In this document: in pieces, positions 1 to 12,219 of the stretch
Position numbering within the stretch: position 1 is the first letter of the stretch
Layout of the letters: each line of letters opens with the position of its first letter
Program-made: the position numbers and the translations under genes
The notes under the pieces: model-generated
The model's database searches: none
What the model was told of the DNA's origin: nothing
What the model saw: the letters and a program-made list of their open reading frames with translations, nothing else
Source of the DNA: Rhizodiscina lignyota
Lineage: Eukaryota > Ascomycota > Dothideomycetes > Aulographales > Rhizodiscinaceae
DNA length: 64,000 nt
Direction of reading: 5' to 3'
Assembly: GCA_010015805.1 (NCBI GenBank)
Contig: ML978124.1
Location: forward strand, 434,001 to 498,000

Positions 1-382
1 CACAGCTGGCGATGCAGCAGCGAGGTAGGCGTGCGCAAGATCAAAAGCGCATGTGGGAGAAACGCGCACAACTGCCAAAGTGGTGCTTGAGGGTGTTGTT
101 GGCAGATGAAGCACGCGAAGGAGAATATGAAGAGCGCAACGGAGGAAAAGGCAACTTCGAGAAACGATGCGGCTCTTTTGTTGTGCCAGGGCGAAGGCGC
201 TAAGGGTTCACGCTAACTACGTATGCGGCTTAGCGCCATCTTAGAACTCCAAGGACCAACGCAGATTCACATGGAGCGAAGTGAACGAGGCCAGTATATT
301 CTAGCGCATTCATCTACGTCGCTTCTGCTTCTTACTCCGTACAATTGCCTCTTCTACGTCAAGGTCACTCATGTCGTCTAGC
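1..382. other. Gene-free left edge
   Basis: No convincing coding sequence is seen. The right part is the 3' flank of the minus-strand transporter that ends at 383. A short plus-strand frame (12-203) is basic, has no recognisable motif and is treated as chance. Confidence 0.5.
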
Positions 383-2021
383 TTATGTCTTGCTCTCCTT
401 GCTCGTCCCGTTGCATACTGCAATATAAACCGAAGAAACAAGAATCAGTGCAGAGCCCGCAACTGACATGAGATTTAGCCCCGTGCCAAATACCATTAGG
501 TCAGCTGCAATCGCGAATACCATCTGCGTATACACCATACATGTCACTCGCGTGGAGCTTTCATGCTGGAGCCCGGCCGCAAAGACAAATTGCTGTAGTA
601 TTCCGTATCATCAGCCACTCGATCACTGTGTCTGGGGAAGGACATTTCTGTACACTCACCATTAGATATCCGGAGATCGTTATCACAGCTAAGTAGGTCC
701 AGTCCTGCCAAGCTGAGGGGAGGACAAAACCGATCCCTGGTACGGCGACCATGGCAAGCGCAGCGAGTACTGCACACCAAAAGGAGAAAGTGTTCACAGT
801 CTGGAGTGGTGATGCTCTTTTGCCAATCCATCTGATTGTAGTAATGGCGAGAGTATTGCCTGCCAATGATCATCAGCATTTCTGCCATACGCGGAAAAGA
901 GATCTCTCGCAACCTAGTACACCAAGCATTGCTACAGCAACCGCGCCAGCTCTCTGTCCAGCGCTCACGACCACATGTGGCTGAAGATCGATGGCTGGCA
1001 CCGGGACAAGTGTGCTGTTTATAACATCCATCATGTGGCTGACGTCCATGTCTAGTTCTAGGCTAGGGGACCACGGTCTCGCGATGAGCACGACACCGAC
1101 AAGCGAGACTAATGCAGCAAGTTGTTGTATACGGGTGAATGATTCTTTCAAAATGAAAGAGCACGCCCAGCAAGCAAGCGATGGCGCAAGGAATGTGACA
1201 ACAGTCGCATCCGCGATTGGAAGATACATCAACGAGTCTAGTTCACCAGATCATCAGTATCATCTTTTGGCTCATAGAGGACAGACCCCGTGGGGATGAG
1301 CGCTGGATACATACAGTACATCCCCAAAACACCGAAACATCCTCCAAGACTTCTTCCAAGCATCAGCAATCTGATTCCCTTCGCTCCGAGAAGGAAATCA
1401 GGAGTCTTCTGCCGCCACAGGTATATGCTTGCAAGTATCGATGTTACTGACATTCGCCAGAAAAGAATCTATCAGTGTTAGCGCTCCATTCTCATGCCAC
1501 ACCGACAAATCTCCTATGTTACGAAGTCTTACCTGAAACGGATGCATGCCATTGCCGTGGTTTCCCTCAACCTCAAGCACTCTCGTCGTTGTATTCATGA
1601 GCGTGGCAAACAGCTGCGACAGCACGACTAGGAGCAGGCCTTTGTTTCTTTGCCAGAACGCTTGCAGCTCAGCCTGCAATGATTTTGGGAACCCCCCAAC
1701 CAGTCCAGATGCTCCATCCTCTTTAAGGAATGCGGAGTCTTCTCCAGATAGGTCTTCCTCTTCGGCCGCTAGATCGATGGATTCTTTGCTGGATATGCTG
1801 CTATCATCGAGCGATGTAAGTTTCCGGTCTCGCCGGCGGCCAGCTGCGTCATCCGCGGACTCTACATCATTGTGATTTATCGGGATAAACTGCAAGGGAA
1901 TTTCTATTGTTGTCTCTCGCTGCTGGTTTTCCTTGGCCCTTGATGGAGTAGCAAGACTGTCACCGTCGTGGTCCTCGATCGCGCTAGGCTGCGGAAAGGA
2001 CAGCGGCTTGCGTGAGTCCAT
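383..2021 (-). CDS. EamA/DMT-family membrane transporter (SLC35G-like)
   Basis: Five exons on the minus strand (1533-2021, 1315-1468, 914-1237, 660-859, 383-592) join to 458 residues. All introns are GT-AG and 54-77 nt long. The first about 110 residues are hydrophilic and acidic/Ser-rich, a likely cytosolic tail. After this come about ten hydrophobic segments in two EamA halves. Family-typical stretches are visible across exon joins: GMYYSLMYLPIADATV, FLAPSLACW, VSLVGVVLIARP in the first half, and TTIRWIGKRA and MVFAIAADLMVFGT in the second. The family belongs to the drug/metabolite transporter superfamily and moves small solutes across a membrane. Substrate and organelle cannot be read from sequence. 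Fungal relatives resemble yeast YMR253C. Start and stop are both clear. Confidence 0.88.
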
Positions 2022-3051
2022 ATAGAAGCATTAGAATACCAACTGCCATCTACCTACAACAGATCGAAGGCTGAAAAACGAACCAGAAAGTTAGGTCGCA
2101 GAAAAGATGGAATTGGTTATCACATAAGCTTATGTGATCTTCGGGGAAGCGCCCCACAAGCATTATGTACGCCACAATCGCAGCATTGTCCGCATGCGTA
2201 TCGCAACTGTTTATTTCACAAAGGAGGCCTATGAAACCTCCGAGGTTTGTCACCTATCGTTCGAAATAAACCTTCACTTGTAGTTATAATAGTTTGAGAG
2301 TCCACAAAATTGACTTGAACCCCTGAGGCCCTCATTTCCGATACCTGAAACGCTACCTTTTCATGCGATGGCTCTTCCACTGCTTCCACATTGGAAGCCG
2401 AGGGGAGTGGATATTTAGAGAACAATCTCCTGCTGTTCATCCTCCAGTGTGTCTCTTCCGCGCCACTTGAAATAATTGCTGGTATCGAAGAAAAATGTGC
2501 TGCTCCATACACATGCCATGACATGGTCCAAATCAAGGATCTCGGAGGTCGTACGATCCATTACTTCCGTTTCATGTGTAAACCCCCCAAGATAGTGGCC
2601 TATTTCCTCTTCATGTTTGGCGTCACTGCGCTCGTGTATCACAGGCTCGGGTTCGGCTACAAGTCTCATGTACACAAACCTTTATCGGTGCAAGCAACAA
2701 TTTCGAACTCGCGATTGCCGTGACCGTTGCCGTATATGGTACTGCGAGTGGTCAGATGTTAGCGAGCACAGTACGTCTGCTCGTTGAAGCCCCGGTCCTT
2801 GTAGGGCTGTATATGCCATCTAGTGGGTGAGGAAGAGGTTGGGATGGAACCCCTTGAGCGATGTATCATGTGCAGCGACGAAAATGAATGAAAATGAGAG
2901 ATGCAAAGCTAGTACATAGGACGTAGGTTTTCTGTAGAGTTTTAGATTTTGTATTTATAATATATCTACCCTCTAAGCGATAGTTCAATTGCCACGCTCT
3001 CCAGCCATGGCAGCCGCACGGGGCGGAGAAGAGTAATCTCATCCGTGATCA
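2022..3051. other. Intergenic, possible small acidic frame
   Basis: This is the promoter side of the EamA transporter and the 3' side of the MFS gene. The only frame with protein-like composition is on the minus strand at 2415-2675 (86 codons, acidic, ending DTLEDEQQEIVL). It matches nothing I know and could be a gene relic or chance. A/T-rich sequence lies near 2935-2970. Confidence 0.3.
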
Positions 3052-4965
3052 TCAGTAGGTGTATCTGAAGCTAGGCTATAGCTAGTTGTTAGCATTGAAT
3101 GAAAGCAATGAAGCCTGACTTGAAAGCAATGAAAGGGCATACGTACTTCACCGCCCTCAACTCTCAGCTCACCTCGGTCTGCCTTATTGTTCGCGATCCG
3201 GAAAAAGACCGTCTCGATGCATACGACGACGATTGATAGAATCGCACACGCAATGCAGGCCCACAGTCCAGGGTGATACGCCGGAGCGTCCTGGCTTCTG
3301 AAGACCAGGCTGCCAGCGATGCCTCCAATCCCACCAAAGCCGACCATGCTGGCAGAACAGAAGGCTCTCTTCCACTGCCCACGGATATTGTTTGCCTGGT
3401 ACGCCATTGTCGCAGGGACGTTCGAATTCGCTCCGGCAGCAGCGAGGAAGACGCCAAAGTATCGTACACCGACGCCCTTAGTGAAACCCATCAGTGCCAG
3501 TCCAATGATAGCCATGACCATATTGAAGATGATGATCGGGCCGCGAATGTGGTATTTATCGCCGAACCAGCCGGTCGCGTACATAACGATGCCACCCCAG
3601 ACATACGGAGGTGCGACGAGGCACTGCGCAGCGCCGGTACTGAAGCCCATTCCGTCTTCGAGAATGACGGGAAGGAAGTAGGCAAGCGCGTATGTGACGG
3701 TGGTCGTGTCAAAGAAGATGAGCGCATATCCCCAAATCTTGAAATCAAGCGCTGGTCGGAGAAAGCGGCCGAACGTGAAAGGTTCGAGTTGCGCATCGGA
3801 GCGGTCGGCGTTGACACGGTCGACAATCCACCTGGTTTCTTCTCGCGTGAGGAAATACCAGTACGTCTTCCCATCGTCAGGGAAGCCGACAAAGAAGAAA
3901 TAGCCAGCAATTCCCAGTCCAATGGTCAATGCGCCTTCAATGATGAAAATCCATCGCCAGCCACGAATACCGTCGGTACCTTCCATTTGAGAGAGCTATC
4001 AAGGCGACGTAAGCAGAATGGCAACTACGTCTTTGTAGGGAGCTTACGCCAAACGCCAAAATACCGCCAAATGCAGATGCGACAGCGCCGAGGATGTAGA
4101 AGAACGAGTAGCGCTTTCCCACCTCATCTTTCTCAATGTTAGCGTAGATTCGCGTCAGTTCCAAGGAGTAGACGTACATCGCAGATACCATGTACCTAAA
4201 TTACGTGGAGCAAATTAGCACAGCTCTGGGCTTGATCTTTGCATCACATGATAACCTACTGAGCAGATATACGCAACCTGGGAAGAAGCCGGCCTTCCTC
4301 AAGTCAGCCAACGATCGTGATATCGGACAAGTTGCAGATGTTTACCTCTAGGGCACCGAGGATAACTCGGAGGCCTGACATAACCTTGAAGTTGGGCGCA
4401 AATCCCATACCGATCATGACAGCTCCCCAAAGGACAGTACTGGGCCGAATCAGCGACGTGAGATGTCTCTCCGGAATTAGTGAGACTCACATGTTAGATA
4501 GGTGGATTCTTGGACCAATCTTCCGACACAACACTGTCGACGGAGGTTGAAGGATGACATAAGGGATAAAGAAGACCAATGTAATGATGGACTGTGTAAT
4601 GTTAGAATGGAAGAAGGCACTCGTTTTCGTTAGTCCGAGGGGCATACATAGCGAAATCCTATAAGATCGAGGTCCTTGGCCATACTACAGAGCAGTCAGG
4701 ATATTTACTCGTGTATCAATAGACCAGGGTGCAAGTGCACTCACCCAGCGATGTTCGCCACGCCCAAATTCGTCCGATCAATGAGACTCGCGCAGTACAT
4801 GAGCCCCGTCAACGTGACCAGCCTTCTGTCGATCTTCCAGACGATCTTCCTCTGCTCCTTTTCCGTGTACTGGGTGACGAAAGCCTCCTGAGAGCCATCT
4901 TGCGACGGAATCCTCTCCTGTGCGTACTCGTCGTACTGAGCTCCAGACTTCTCGATGTCGGCCAT
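3052..4965 (-). CDS. MFS transporter, anion:cation symporter (Dal5/Tna1-like) type
   Basis: Nine exons (4745-4965, 4648-4684, 4491-4591, 4346-4439, 4260-4293, 4178-4195, 4048-4127, 3147-3995, 3052-3075) join to 485 residues, the usual size for fungal ACS-family permeases. Visible family motifs are SLIDRTNLGVANIAGM after TM1, ILGALEAGFFPGCVYLLSTW, YEVGKRYSFFYILG, GWRWIFIIEG and the C-terminal FRYTY. Twelve membrane spans are expected. The family imports organic anions such as allantoate, nicotinate, pantothenate or related acids; the exact substrate is not deducible. Exon 6 is only 18 nt and the last exon 24 nt. An unspliced reading through the 50-nt intron after exon 6 stays open but replaces the conserved STWYLRYEVGKR with unrelated residues, which supports the microexon model. 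The N-terminal tail is acidic and cytosolic. Confidence 0.9.
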
Positions 4966-7327
4966 GGTGATCAGTCAACAACAACACGGACCGCCGAGTG
5001 GTAGCAAATCTCGAGCCGAATGGCCGGATTGAAACGAATCGAACGAATAGAAGGAAAGGAAGAGAAGGCAATCGCTTTGCGACGGATAAGCGGCACAAAG
5101 AAGGGAGAAACGATTACTTATTCCCTGGTGGATGGAGTGGAGGTAGAGAGTATATATCACTACCATACTCCTCCCCTCAGATGAATGGTACCTCACGTAC
5201 GACAATCATGTTCCCCGCTCAGCCCATCTGTTCTTCCGCGTGGATGCCATGCAGCGCATTAAAGGAAGGAATCTACCGAGGATCACATCAGAAAAGCCGA
5301 TTAATTCCAGTTCAGTAGCCTTGACCGCCGACGTGGAGCGCCGTCAGTCAAGGATACATGTTGAAGAGAGCCAACGGAAGCCTATCGCAAGCACTCCATG
5401 CAGAGCCGGTGGAGGGGCAGCATGCATAGGAGCCTTACGGACGAGGAAACGAAGTGGTCCGATGAAGAGAATTTGGGATAATGGAATGCGATAACGCGTT
5501 GAAAGGGGTAGGCAATGACGCCGCAGTAGCGAGTTAGCCATCGGTAGCATGGACGCGGACGAAACCAGGGACCACTTAGGTACCAAGTTGACAAGAAATG
5601 CCTGCGGGAAAGGATGATCTTGGCTATCGAAGGATGACGAGGACAAGAGGCATGACCACTACCCCGGACCCCGCAATGGTGGGTCCACAAGGTATCATAG
5701 TCTGTGCTAAAGAAACAACTCGCCTTGATCTGGGGTCGGCACACCTTGTAAGTGCTTGAACGAAGTGGATCCTGCGAAGGCCGGCAAAAGAGCTGCGAAA
5801 CAAAGCTTGGAAGTGATGGTTGCTGGCTTGCAGTGTCTCTGAAACCAGTTACCAACAGCGATTACGAGAGCATGGGTCATCCCACCTGGAAGGTGATACG
5901 ATAGGACGGCGGATATATACTTTGTGAGTCGCGAGAAACAGTAAAACGGCAAGCATGTCAGAATTCTGGACTTACATTGCTGAGAGGCTGAAGTGCAAGG
6001 CAAATCATGTCCAATCAGGCAGGTAAGATGCGGTGACAACGAAGGGACGACCTCAGACTGCTCGCAACAAGCAATATAGAAGCAACAGCCATTTGATGGC
6101 CGTGTTCCGCATCCCAAGATGTTGGGATTTGAGCCTCGTCCAAGGAACTCTTGGACTTCGACCGGCCGTCTTGGAATGGCGCGAACTTCTGCAGTATGAG
6201 ATAATGCCGCTCTTTGGCGCGGTTGTTGCGCCAAGTCGAAGAGTCGGTACAATGGCCGACGAGACGACGATCACGATAGGCAGGAGATGAGGCGTGGACG
6301 TTAGTCGTCGTGGGTTGGTCAGCGCTAAGGAGACGGAACGCTTGGAGATTTGTGGGGGAGAATGCGGAGCCAAGCGAAATCCGGGGAAACTCCATATTCG
6401 AGTGACTTTTAGTCAATCGGTCCTCTGCGGCCGCCAGGGCTGAGTATTTTCCGAGACGGGGAGATGACTTGAATAGATTAGGTTCTGAGCCACCATCTGA
6501 CCAAGAGCAGCCAAATGGAGGAAACGCAAGCTCTTTTTCCGCCGCCGTACTGAGCCGATGCTCGGTAACGGGCGGCAGATTGTTGCTCGCAAGACTTTTC
6601 TAGCTGGGAGATAAGCTGAATTGATATGGAGACTGGAGAGATACGATATACGTCTCGGCGAAATACGGCTGTCCTCGATGTTGGAATTCAAATGGTGATA
6701 AGAGGAGGCAGCGGCGTTGGCGGCCGCATGAAGACGGGGTAAATGCCTAGTATCTAGCTTTTCGTGGCTAGGAGGGAGTGAGAAAAGGTATGAAGGAGGG
6801 TTGACATTGTCTGGATATTTCTCATCCTTGATTGCAAATTGCGCAGTCATGAAGAGCGATTGCATATCCATCGGCTGGCACCGACAAGAATGGAACGTCA
6901 GAAAGCCGTCGTCTACCTATGGCATACGGAGTACAACCCTACCCAAGAAACAAGCAAGCGAGGCATCGGCCTCTTCAAAGGACTCGGGCACAGCCCATGG
7001 AAGCTGTTCTTCTGGTCGTAGTGGAGTACATCAAGATCAGGATCTTCTTGGAAGTTCGTTTTAATAACGCAATATAAATGAATCTAACGAATGGGTATAT
7101 CTCGTCGCTCCAGACACTACAGCTGGAAGGGCCGCTAGCTAGCGGTGTGCCGGAACGATCATCCCAACGCCAATGCCATGCAGGATTCCAAAATCATCGA
7201 CATTATGTACCTTCGTACTCTTCATCATAGGGTGCCACCCAAGTCTACCCGCACCCAACATCCAGACGGTCGGTAAGTCGCCAAGTCGAGCGGCTCCAGC
7301 CCAGATCTTCTCGCGCGCAACGCAATA
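4966..7327. other. 2.4-kb intergenic stretch without recognised gene
   Basis: The left end is the upstream region of the MFS gene. Overlapping minus-strand frames of 100-180 codons occur (5382-5855, 5707-6252, 6015-6416, 6413-6871). They overlap in different frames, lack family motifs and show no consistent splice pattern, so none is called. The stretch 7030-7327 is the 3' flank of the Rab gene. Confidence 0.35.
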
Positions 7328-8548
7328 TCAACAGCAACCACTTCGTCGCCCGCCCCTGTTTACTCTGAACACCTCTTCCCACTCTTGCATCCCACTCATC
7401 CAGCCTGGTCCTGTTCCTCTTCTTGGCCTGCCCTTTCTCCTTCTTCTGGCTCCACTGTACCCATCTTCCACCGTCAGTCCGCTCTTGATGCTCCCTCCAT
7501 CTTCTGTACCACCCCAGCCTCCACTGTCGCCATACTGTATACCGCTGGCAGGATCATCGGGGTTGATTTCTCCCAATTCAATCTTCGTTAATATCATTCT
7601 CGCCAAACGTGAAAATAGCTCTTCGACGGCGTCCCCTGTCAGCGCGGAAACCTCCACTGCGACAGGTATGTTGACACTAGAGGCCCATCGTGACGCCTCC
7701 TCTGCTGAAACTTCACGCCCGTCCGGCGCTACGGTCGCCGTGTTTTGTGATCCCAATCCAAATCCTCTCGATGATTGTGCGGAGCCGAGTGAGGACGGTG
7801 GGATAGTAGATTTCCTGCTGTCGAAGCTTAGAGGTGTAGGAGGAGGTTCGGTATCACCAGGGTCGGCGGCGTCAGACTTGTTGCCGGCGAGCAGGAGTGT
7901 AAGTTGTGGGGATGCAAGAGCACGAGCGTCATTGAGGAAGGTCGGTAGAGCGCGGAAAGATGAGTGTGAAGTAATGTCGTATACTAGGATCGCTCCAGCG
8001 GCACCTCGATAGTATGAGCGAGAGACGGATCGGAAGCGTTCTGTGCCTGCTGTATCCCATAGCTGGAGCAGATCAAATCAGCGCTTGAGTTCTACACAAA
8101 GATATGGCTGTAGTGCTGAGGGTCGTACTTGAAGCTTGATCCGTTTTCGCCGTGCGCCTGTACCAATCTTGACGATCTTTGACGCAAACTCTACGCCGAT
8201 TGTCTGCGATGATAGAACTCGCCCTGCCATATATGAGCCTCCAGTTCGTCAGAAATTTCCCGTCCTATACTGACATTCGTCCTTCACAAAACGGTGCAGG
8301 ATACATGATCTTGGCTTATCAGCAACCGATATTCGTCTTCAACACCTCGAAACGCTCACTTTCCGGTGCCGCTTGGTCCCAGCAGTATAATCTTTGCCAG
8401 ATAGTCGTACATGCTTCCGAGCTCCTGCAATGATCATCAGCTTGGACGCAAATGAAGACCATATTAATGCGGTTACCTGCTCCCGCGGCTCTCTCGACGT
8501 GCCAGACGCCACGGTGGACGCGCCCGAATTTGCGCGTTGTCGAGGCAT
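7328..8548 (-). CDS. Rab4/Ypt4-like small GTPase
   Basis: Five exons (8477-8548, 8360-8424, 8275-8309, 8129-8223, 7328-8062) join to 333 residues. The GTPase motifs are in order: P-loop GPSGTGKS (40-47), switch [10 protein letters not shown] (62-70), DTAGTERF (92-99), NKSD (150-153) and EVSAL (226-230). The protein ends RRSGCC, a double-cysteine geranylgeranylation signal. Rab GTPases direct endosomal vesicle traffic, and the [18 protein letters not shown] stretch resembles Rab4/Ypt4. Two features are odd. The catalytic glutamine of switch II is threonine (Thr96). The protein is about 100 residues longer than a typical Rab, because of a Ser/Pro-rich insert between NKSD and EVSAL and a Gly/Arg-rich tail. 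The insert lies within one exon and is in frame, so it is probably real. Confidence 0.9.
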
Positions 8549-10612
8549 GGCGATCGTATTATTGCATGCATAAGCGGTGTGCTCTCGGGGGCATGATGAT
8601 TTATTTTGAAAGATGAAAGAAGAGTCTCATCCCCGCGAACTGACGCGCCGCATGATACAGAGAGATTGTGATGCAACGCAACCAAGCTCCGCGGTAGTTG
8701 GCACAAGGTATCGTTTCCGTAACCGCCACAGCACGCTAAATGCGCCACACCTTTTCTGAACCTCGAACAATGAATGATCTATGCTTGGCACTTTATTGCT
8801 TCTCTGAACTTACGGACCAGGCTAATAATTCCAGAATCATCTTCTAAATTGGTAGCCGATGTCATTATACGTTTAAGATCCAGCACAATACTGGTAGCCC
8901 TTCAACTAAATACAACATCATACGCATGTATCAATCATATCCGGTCCTGTGCTACCATCCAGTAGCAAAATGACAGACGTATACGAAGGGTCGCAAGCAC
9001 ATAGTGACAGCACAATCGTTGGATTTGTGAGCATAGCAGGCGGAGTTGGAAGGGCCATCTCGGGCAAAAACACTAGCATGTCGATACCACTGTCTAAAGT
9101 GGCAGTCCATATATACGAGCTCAAGCCGATATAAGTAACTTACTGTTATCTCTGGAGTGTGCGATGTGCGTGAACCCTGAAATCAAATGACAGCCTCGAT
9201 CACTACGCTGCGTATTTTGTTCTCTTCCTGTCTCAGGACTGATTGGGATCGCTCCCTTCCACCAATGCCTCCTATATTTGCACATTCCTGCGGCCTGGTC
9301 TGTCAATATTCGCACAATCGGAGCATGTCCCACCATAACTAACGGCGATAATGGTCGGTTGGTCCGAATTGTATCGAATGTAGTGGTCGCCCGGCCAAAC
9401 AACCCAAAGCACCAGCCGAATTGGCTGAGCAACCTGGCCAGGCTGCCAACTCCATGGCACTTGTTCCGTACAATCAATCGACTCAACCGACGACTCGCCT
9501 TTCGACCCAAATAGCTCTTCCCGCTCCCGCTCTGCTCCGCAGATCCAAACGACTCCAGTTGTGAGCATGGAATTGACCCGTTCGATTCATTTAGTCGCTA
9601 TTTAGCATTAGCTTAAGTATTGTCGACTTTCAACATTGGTATCGGCAATAGTGCTTATAGAGGGCAGGCTGGTATGGGATGGACAGATAGATAGGTGTCT
9701 TCTTCGTATATATAGTCGGCGAGGGCGTCGACGACTCCTTTCGTTTGGCGGCATCTGTTTTGTGAGCCAAGCACTTCGCGTGCATTTTTGGAATCTGCAT
9801 CATTCTCCACCAAGGCTTTCTTCACAACAGAGGTATTTAAACATGGAAGGGCACCCATGTCTCGTCACATCCATCTTGCTTGGCTGGAAGGAGGAAGCAG
9901 TAATTTCACAGGCGCTTCCAGGAGGCCAGGGAGGCTCTTTTAGGTCCCAATGCGAGCGGCCGGAGTAACTTTCGGCCAGCATTGCATCCCACGCATTTCA
10001 CTGCCATCCCACAGCCTTTGCCACGCACGTGCGCAGCGCCCCCAAGAGACGATCTGCGAGATACAATTAGAACTTGATCAAAAACGGATTCAATCTCTGT
10101 CTTCAACGAGCAACCTTCCCAAGCCTTTGGCAACCGGTCGTTATGCTCTCCTCGCTTAGCCAACTTGCGTCCGAGATCTCGACTGTACGAGAGCCTTCCC
10201 CGAATTAACAGGAAAGAAAGCACCAGACAGGGCCGAGAAAAAGTTTGGGTCGGCGGCATACGTCACGCTTCAGAATTACAACCAAGTTTGCCAACCCGCA
10301 TGCCTGACGGAAGCACCGGAGCAGGCCCAAAATGCAAAAGAGAGTTACGGAATGGCACAGCCTGAGACAGGAGAATTGGCCAACTCATTTTTCATGGGGG
10401 CTGAGCGCCCAGGGGTAAGAGTGGGCGTCGGGTCGAATGGGGTTTAAAGCTCCCGTGGGCGGGCGTCATGCACACGAACTTTTTGTTGCATCGATCGTCT
10501 TCATGCCGACTGTGTCGCGTGCTCATCTTCCCTTTCGCCTCTCCCCGCTTTCCTTCTCTCTCGTTTCTTCCCTTCCTCATGTAATCCTTCCTGCCATTAG
10601 AACCATTCCATC
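8549..10612. other. 2.1-kb divergent intergenic region
   Basis: It lies between the divergently transcribed Rab-like and PAF-acetylhydrolase-like genes. Only short overlapping frames are present (for example minus-strand 9121-9510), without motifs or splice logic. A pyrimidine-rich tract (about 10515-10590) precedes the plus-strand start at 10613, as often seen before fungal transcription starts. Confidence 0.35.
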
Positions 10613-12219
10613 ATGAGCTGGTTTCCACGCATCACACCAGGCTTTCCACAATACACGGGCCCCTATTCCGTGGGATCCGCAGACTTTGAGATACCCGTCT
10701 CAAGTCTCGATTCACCTGCGTCTTCTCCAGATTCTTCCATCTCTACTGTCGCTTTCCGTATCTTTTATCCATGCGAGGCTTCTGCGCGCGAAAAAGCCGT
10801 CAAATGGCTCACATATCCTCATAGAGGATACGTCCAGGCATATGCCCGGTTCCTCGGCGCTCACAATCTGTTTGCTCAGCTGTTCTCGTAAGTATTGCAC
10901 AGAATCGCCTGTCTATGCCGTATGCTGATTGCTCCAGATACTTTCCACACTTATTGTACTACGCAACGATACCAGTCAAAGCCAATGCGGAGTCGTTACA
11001 AGCGAATACCGAATCACAAAGATGGCCAGTGGTAATATTCTCTCATGGACTTGGCGGCTCTAGAAATGCGTATTCGCACATTTGCGGTACGTTGGCAAGC
11101 CATGGGATTGTTGTCATTGCACCAGAGCATAGAGACGGAAGTGCTCCCGTTACATACATCAAGTCGCCGAGCAGCGGAAAGGTCCGGCCTCTATATTATC
11201 GACGAGCGAGCCACACTCCATCACCGGAAGTCTACGAACACCGCGATAATCAATTGAAAATCCGTCTTTGGGAACTTGGCCTTATCCATGACGCCATTCT
11301 CAAGCTCGACGAAGGCTCTCTCTACATACCCGCGAACACCAAAATAACCAAGCGAGAAAGCGGGGAGTTAAATGACGTAGTAAACCAACTTCAAGGCCAA
11401 TTAGACGTCCACACACCGGGGAGCATTGTTATGGCTGGACACAGTTTTGGAGCGGCAACTATGGTCCAATTCACCAAGAGCGTCTACTACAATGACCAGA
11501 GCGACGATCCTTCATACCAACCGCTCTACACACCGAGCACGTCCTCTTCTATAACTCGACAAATTACACCAGCGACTACCGTACTGCTGCTTGACATGTT
11601 CTGTCTTCCTCTTCGCAGCCCTTCCACGGAATGGCTCTGGTCACAGCCGATGCCCTGCTACGCCCCGTCTGGTTCTGGCGGTGACGCACTCCTCGCTGTT
11701 CTAAGCGAGACCTTTTCCAAGTGGAAAGGCAATCTTTCAGATATGAAGCTCGCTCTATCTGAAGATCCTACTGGTGCCAATCTATCCCGAACGAAGGCTG
11801 CGCCGACATTCTTCTACCCAACTGCGAGCGCTCACCTCTCTCAGAGCGACTTCGGGATTCTCTTTCCGCGCGTAACACGTGTGGCCTTCAAGTCTGAAGA
11901 GCCGGAACGATGCCTTAAACTAAACGCACGCGCCATGCTGCAGAAGATGAGGGAGAACGGATTTGAAGTGGCCAGCACGGCACAGATTGATGCCGAAGAG
12001 GAAGACAAGAGCTTCCCGGTAGACACTCCCTTCAACACTAGAGAAGACTGGCGTATTCTTGCTACGAATGGCGGTATCAAGGGCTGGATACCAATCAACA
12101 TAGACGATGGCACAGAAAGCGAGTCGGATGGAAGCATGGATGTAGACAAGTGGAAGAGCCAGACGGACGCCGTCATAGAAGGCGAAGTACTGGGAGAAAT
12201 GAGGGAGCAGAGCGCATAA
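10613..12219 (+). CDS. PAF-acetylhydrolase-like phospholipase A2 (alpha/beta hydrolase)
   Basis: Two exons (10613-10887, 10938-12219) separated by a 50-nt intron give 518 residues. The protein matches the platelet-activating-factor acetylhydrolase / plasma phospholipase A2 family: an N-terminal PGFPQYTGPYSVGSADFE segment, VVIFSHGLGGSRNAYS around the oxyanion loop, IVVIAPEHRDGSAP, and the nucleophile elbow GHSFGAAT with Ser261. Family members hydrolyse short or oxidised acyl chains from phospholipids. No signal peptide or membrane span is seen, so it is probably cytosolic. The C-terminal about 100 residues (EEEDKSFPVDTPF and an acidic Ser/Glu tail) extend beyond the catalytic core. The catalytic Asp and His are not assigned with certainty. 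Confidence 0.9.

Noticed and set aside
3273-4142. 289-codon plus-strand open frame opposite the MFS gene
   Set aside because: It is the mirror of the highly conserved transporter exon, starts with no family motif and is full of Arg/Ala; only the minus-strand reading matches a known family.
7173-8012. 279-codon plus-strand open frame opposite the Rab-like gene
   Set aside because: Low-complexity Ser/Pro/Leu reading caused by the antisense of the Gly/Arg- and Ser-rich GTPase tail; the minus strand carries all GTPase motifs.
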